From assembly GCA_023393655.1 (NCBI GenBank), contig JAEWKP010000388.1, positions 1 through 15,546 of the forward strand: DNA of 15,546 nucleotides, in the 5' to 3' direction. Of this stretch, positions 13,240 to 15,546 are shown piece by piece. The notes beneath the pieces are model-generated. The model saw nothing but the letters and a program-made list of their open reading frames with translations, did not search any database and had not been told where the DNA came from. The translations under genes were made by a program, and so were the position numbers. Each line of letters opens with the position of its first letter. Position 1 is the first letter of the stretch. The stretch is from Pseudomonadota bacterium. Its GTDB lineage: Bacteria > Pseudomonadota > Alphaproteobacteria > Rhizobiales > Beijerinckiaceae.

Positions 13240-14262
13240 CTACTTCGCCAAAACCTCGATATCGCGGTCGCTGCCTGACTCGACCTTGAAGTCGCGGGAA
13301 TAGACCTGGCCCTCCTGTCGGGCGATCAGCACATAGTCGCCCTCCGCCAGAATGACCTGCGGGAAGGCGCCGATCGCCTCGCGGATGACGTCGCCGCCCG
13401 GGGTCAGCACGCTGAAGGCGGTGCCGGCGAAGGCTTCGCCGCCGGTATTGGCGACGAGCTTGAGCGTGACCTTGGCGGCGCGGTGATGCAGCGTCGCATC
13501 CGTTACCTTGCCGTTCTCGACCTTCACATCGGCGCGCTGGATCGCGTTGGAATCACCGTAGGTCGAGACGACGTGATAGGTCCCCTCCGGCAGGCGGATG
13601 ATCTCGCCGGCCTTGGCGCCGTTCGTGATCAGCCGGCCTTCCGAGTTACCCTGCAAGGGCACGAAGACCGAGAAGGACAGCAGCGTCCCCGGGATCGGCG
13701 CATCGCCGATCGAACCGGCCAGCGAGAGGGCGCCGGCGCTGATCTGGACCTGATCGCGCAGTCCCTGCTGGCCGAGGCTGACGCGCTTGGTGCCGCTGGC
13801 GAAGCCATAGCCGGCATGGATGACGTAGTTGCCGGGCGGCAGCGAAAAGGCCGGCTCCGGCTCGGAGGAGCGCGCGACGATCCGGGGCGACGCACCATCG
13901 GCGCTTTCGCTCACGACGCGCCAGTTCAACCCGGAGCGGATCGGCTTGCGGTCGGCGGCGAACTGGGCGGAGACGGAGAGGCGCGCCAGCCCGTTCGGCG
14001 CGACCGGCTGGCCTTGCATGGGGGCGGGGGCCGGCGTGTCGGCACCGGGGCCGGGATCGGGTGCCTGGGCGCCGGCGAGGTTCGGCGCAAGCAGGATGGC
14101 CATGGCGAAGACGACCCCGGCAAGGCGGCGCCCAGCTTCAAAACCCTCTGAAGCATTTCCGCGTTTCCCGGAAAGGGGGAAATGCTCCATTTTTTCATTG
14201 TGTCGCATTTTCTTCACGCGAACCGGCATCCACTTCGCTTGAAAATGCTCCAATTGAAACAT
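13240..14262 (-). CDS. Exported protein with three beta-type repeats; repeat-derived N-terminus
   Basis: A 340-residue protein of unknown function. A hydrophobic segment (RRLAGVVFAMAILLAPNLAGAQ, about 45-66) is a signal peptide with cleavage after AGA, then a Pro/Ala-rich linker to about 90. Three related units of about 70 residues follow, centred on LPPGNYVIHAGYG (141), LPEGTYHVVSTYG (224) and LAEGDYVLIARQ (305). This pattern recalls carboxypeptidase-regulatory or transthyretin-like beta domains. The ATG at 14262 has GAGGA (14271-14275, minus strand) eight bases upstream. Residues about 4-37 are encoded by a dispersed intergenic repeat lying in frame between this start and the signal peptide, so the signal peptide has an unusually long, charged N-region. 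Alternative ATGs inside the repeat lack a good RBS. It is divergent from the nitroreductase gene. Confidence 0.72.
   Translation of the reverse strand: MFQLEHFQAKWMPVRVKKMRHNEKMEHFPLSGKRGNASEGFEAGRRLAGVVFAMAILLAPNLAGAQAPDPGPGADTPAPAPMQGQPVAPNGLARLSVSAQFAADRKPIRSGLNWRVVSESADGASPRIVARSSEPEPAFSLPPGNYVIHAGYGFASGTKRVSLGQQGLRDQVQISAGALSLAGSIGDAPIPGTLLSFSVFVPLQGNSEGRLITNGAKAGEIIRLPEGTYHVVSTYGDSNAIQRADVKVENGKVTDATLHHRAAKVTLKLVANTGGEAFAGTAFSVLTPGGDVIREAIGAFPQVILAEGDYVLIARQEGQVYSRDFKVESGSDRDIEVLAK
14152..14251 (+). repeat. Dispersed repeat, copy 2, inside a coding sequence
   Basis: The element has the same layout as copy 1 (7086-7183). A perfect 9-bp stem, AGCATTTCC and GGAAATGCT, comes first, then a 43-base core ending CTTCGCTTGAAAATGCTC. 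This copy retains CACGCGAACCGG, which is more diverged in copy 1. It lies wholly inside the 5' end of the minus-strand gene starting at 14262, leaving its frame open. Repeats of this kind are normally between genes. Confidence 0.75.
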
Positions 14263-14270
14263 GCTTTTCG

Positions 14271-14275
14271 TCCTC
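14271..14275 (-). promoter_or_regulatory. Ribosome-binding site that decides the start at 14262
   Basis: GAGGA on the minus strand lies eight bases before ATG 14262. It is the only good Shine-Dalgarno near any in-frame ATG of this gene and places the start outside, upstream of, the dispersed repeat. Confidence 0.6.
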
Positions 14276-14365
14276 GGCGGCTCTGCGGCGATGTATGAGC
14301 AGCTCCGCTTGTCCTCATCATGGCGAAGGAATAGGTCAATTCCCAAGCCATAGTCAGGATGTTTC

Positions 14366-14935
14366 ATGACCGATACGCTCTCTCTGCTCAAGCTGCGTCG
14401 CTCCGTGCCGCCGCAGTTCCTCACGGCTCCCGGTCCCGACGGCGCCCAGCTCGATGAATTGCTCGCCATCTCCGCGCGCGTGCCCGACCATGGCAAGCTC
14501 GCGCCCTGGCGCTTCATCGTCTTCAAGGGCGCGGCCCGCGAGGAAGCGGCGGGAATCGTCGCGCGCATCTTCCGCGAGAAGAACCCGCAGGCGAGCGAGG
14601 ATCAGGTCGAATTCGAGCGCAAGCGCCTGCTGCATGCTCCGGTCATCGTCGCGGTGGTCTCGCGGGCCCGCGAGCACACCAAGATCCCGCTCTGGGAGCA
14701 GGAGCTCTCGGCTGGCGCGGTCTGCATGAACATGCTCGTCGCCGCCTACGCCATGGGCTATGCCGGCTCCTGGCTGACCAACTGGTTCTCGTTCGACCGG
14801 CAGGTGCTGAGTGAATTCGGGCTGGCCGAGGACGAGCGGATGGCCGGCTTCGTCCATCTGGGCACACCGACGGCACCGATCACCGATCGCGACCGGCCGG
14901 TGATGGCCGACATCGTCAGCTATTACGGGACCTGA
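14366..14935 (+). CDS. Nitroreductase-family FMN oxidoreductase (YdjA-like)
   Basis: A 189-residue protein, close in length to the compact YdjA-type nitroreductases. The FMN-binding N-terminus is visible as LKLRRSVPPQ and ARVPDHGKLAPWRFIVFKG (about residues 9-55). Later the pattern AGAVCMNMLVAAYAMGYAGSWLTNW is typical. The family uses NAD(P)H to reduce nitro groups, enones or quinones through FMN; the natural substrate here is unknown. AGGA about eight bases before the ATG is the RBS. It is followed after four bases by a flavin reductase-like gene, so the two flavoproteins are almost surely cotranscribed. It is divergent from the three-repeat exported protein. Confidence 0.92.
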   Translation: MTDTLSLLKLRRSVPPQFLTAPGPDGAQLDELLAISARVPDHGKLAPWRFIVFKGAAREEAAGIVARIFREKNPQASEDQVEFERKRLLHAPVIVAVVSRAREHTKIPLWEQELSAGAVCMNMLVAAYAMGYAGSWLTNWFSFDRQVLSEFGLAEDERMAGFVHLGTPTAPITDRDRPVMADIVSYYGT

Positions 14936-14939
14936 CGCG

Positions 14940-15545
14940 ATGATCTATTCAGCTACGAAGGAGGATCTCGGCTTCGCGCATGATCCGTTCAAGGCGATCG
15001 TGGCGCCGCGGCCGATCGGCTGGATCACGGCGCTGAGCGCCAAGGGCGAGGTCAATCTCTCGCCCTACAGCTTCTTCAATGCGATCTCGTCGCGGCCGAA
15101 CATCGTGATGTTCTCCTCGGAGAACAAGAAGGATGCCGTCGCCTTCGCCGAGGAGACCCGTGAGTTCACCTGCTCGCTGGTGACGAAGGCCTTGGCGCAG
15201 CCGATGAACCTGACTTCGGCGCCCTTGCCCCGGGGCGAGAGCGAATATGCCCATGCCGAGCTGGAAATGGCACCGTCGCGCTTCGTCAAGCCGCCTCGCG
15301 TCGCCGGCACGCCGGCTGCGCTCGAATGCAAGCTGCTTTCGGTCCAGCAACTGCACGACCTCGACGGTCAGGCGGTACCGCGCTGGATGGTGCTGGGGCA
15401 GGTCGTCGGCATCTTCATCGACGATGCCTTCATCAAGGACGGGCGCTTCGACACTGCGGGCGCCAACCCGATCGCGCGCTGCGGCTATGCCGATTATGCC
15501 GAGGTGACGAGCCTGTTCTCGATCACGCGCCCGGCCGGTGGATAG
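14940..15545 (+). CDS. Flavin reductase-like FMN-binding split-barrel protein
   Basis: A complete 201-residue protein with its stop codon one base before the window ends. KAIVAPRPIGWITALSAKG (about 18-36), NLSPYSFFNAISSRPNIVMFS (39-59) and later FTCSLVTKALA fit the flavin reductase-like (DIM6/NTAB) FMN-binding split barrel. Members either reduce free flavin for a partner monooxygenase or use bound FMN themselves. It begins four bases after the nitroreductase stop with only a weak RBS, which implies translational coupling. The pair may form a flavin-dependent detoxification or catabolic module; no monooxygenase is in view. Whether more genes follow downstream cannot be seen. Confidence 0.92.
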   Translation: MIYSATKEDLGFAHDPFKAIVAPRPIGWITALSAKGEVNLSPYSFFNAISSRPNIVMFSSENKKDAVAFAEETREFTCSLVTKALAQPMNLTSAPLPRGESEYAHAELEMAPSRFVKPPRVAGTPAALECKLLSVQQLHDLDGQAVPRWMVLGQVVGIFIDDAFIKDGRFDTAGANPIARCGYADYAEVTSLFSITRPAGG

Positions 15546-15546
15546 G

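Noticed and set aside
14263..14568. N-terminal extension of the three-repeat protein up to 14568
   Set aside because: The extension runs antisense through the nitroreductase start and coding region, while ATG 14262 has a good Shine-Dalgarno.

Overview
The window is a compact, GC-rich stretch of alphaproteobacterial chromosome. Gene content and order (folE-hisI beside a NifU/IscU-type scaffold gene, yidD and thrS) and a dispersed intergenic repeat whose core reads GCTTGAAAATGCTC suggest the Hyphomicrobiales (Rhizobiales), perhaps near Bosea or the Methylobacteriaceae. That placement is inference from family knowledge. I see no phage, IS, CRISPR, rRNA or tRNA. No stretch without a gene exceeds 300 bases; the longest is 10921-11191.

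Left part (1-4511): the tail of a rhomboid protease gene, a two-CBS-domain protein, and then a minus-strand group of folE (GTP cyclohydrolase I), hisI (phosphoribosyl-AMP cyclohydrolase) and a patatin-like hydrolase. Divergent from folE is a NifU/IscU-type scaffold protein that lacks two of the usual cluster-site residues. It converges on an exported PAP2 acid phosphatase.

Middle (4547-8944): yidD (membrane protein insertion factor) leads into thrS (threonyl-tRNA synthetase). thrS is followed by a strong hairpin and one copy of the dispersed repeat. A TetR-family repressor gene is divergent from a saccharopine-dehydrogenase-like oxidoreductase; the shared promoter region holds a perfect 11-bp-arm inverted repeat lying on a TTGACA promoter.

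Right part (9014-15545): a DUF2157 multipass membrane protein overlaps a GDYXXLXY-domain protein by one base. An OpgC-type membrane acyltransferase overlaps an exported SGNH hydrolase gene by 94 bases; the two may act together on a periplasmic glycan. On the minus strand an exported protein of three similar beta-type repeats carries, between its start codon and its signal peptide, an in-frame copy of the dispersed repeat. Divergent from it, a nitroreductase and a flavin reductase gene form a four-base-spaced operon that ends at the window edge.

Most of the window is ordinary core chromosome. The points most worth a second look are the repeat-derived N-terminus at 14152-14262, the altered Fe-S scaffold at 3311-3757, the opgC/SGNH overlap and the TetR operator. 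Several 5' leaders carry tight hairpins next to the ribosome-binding site.
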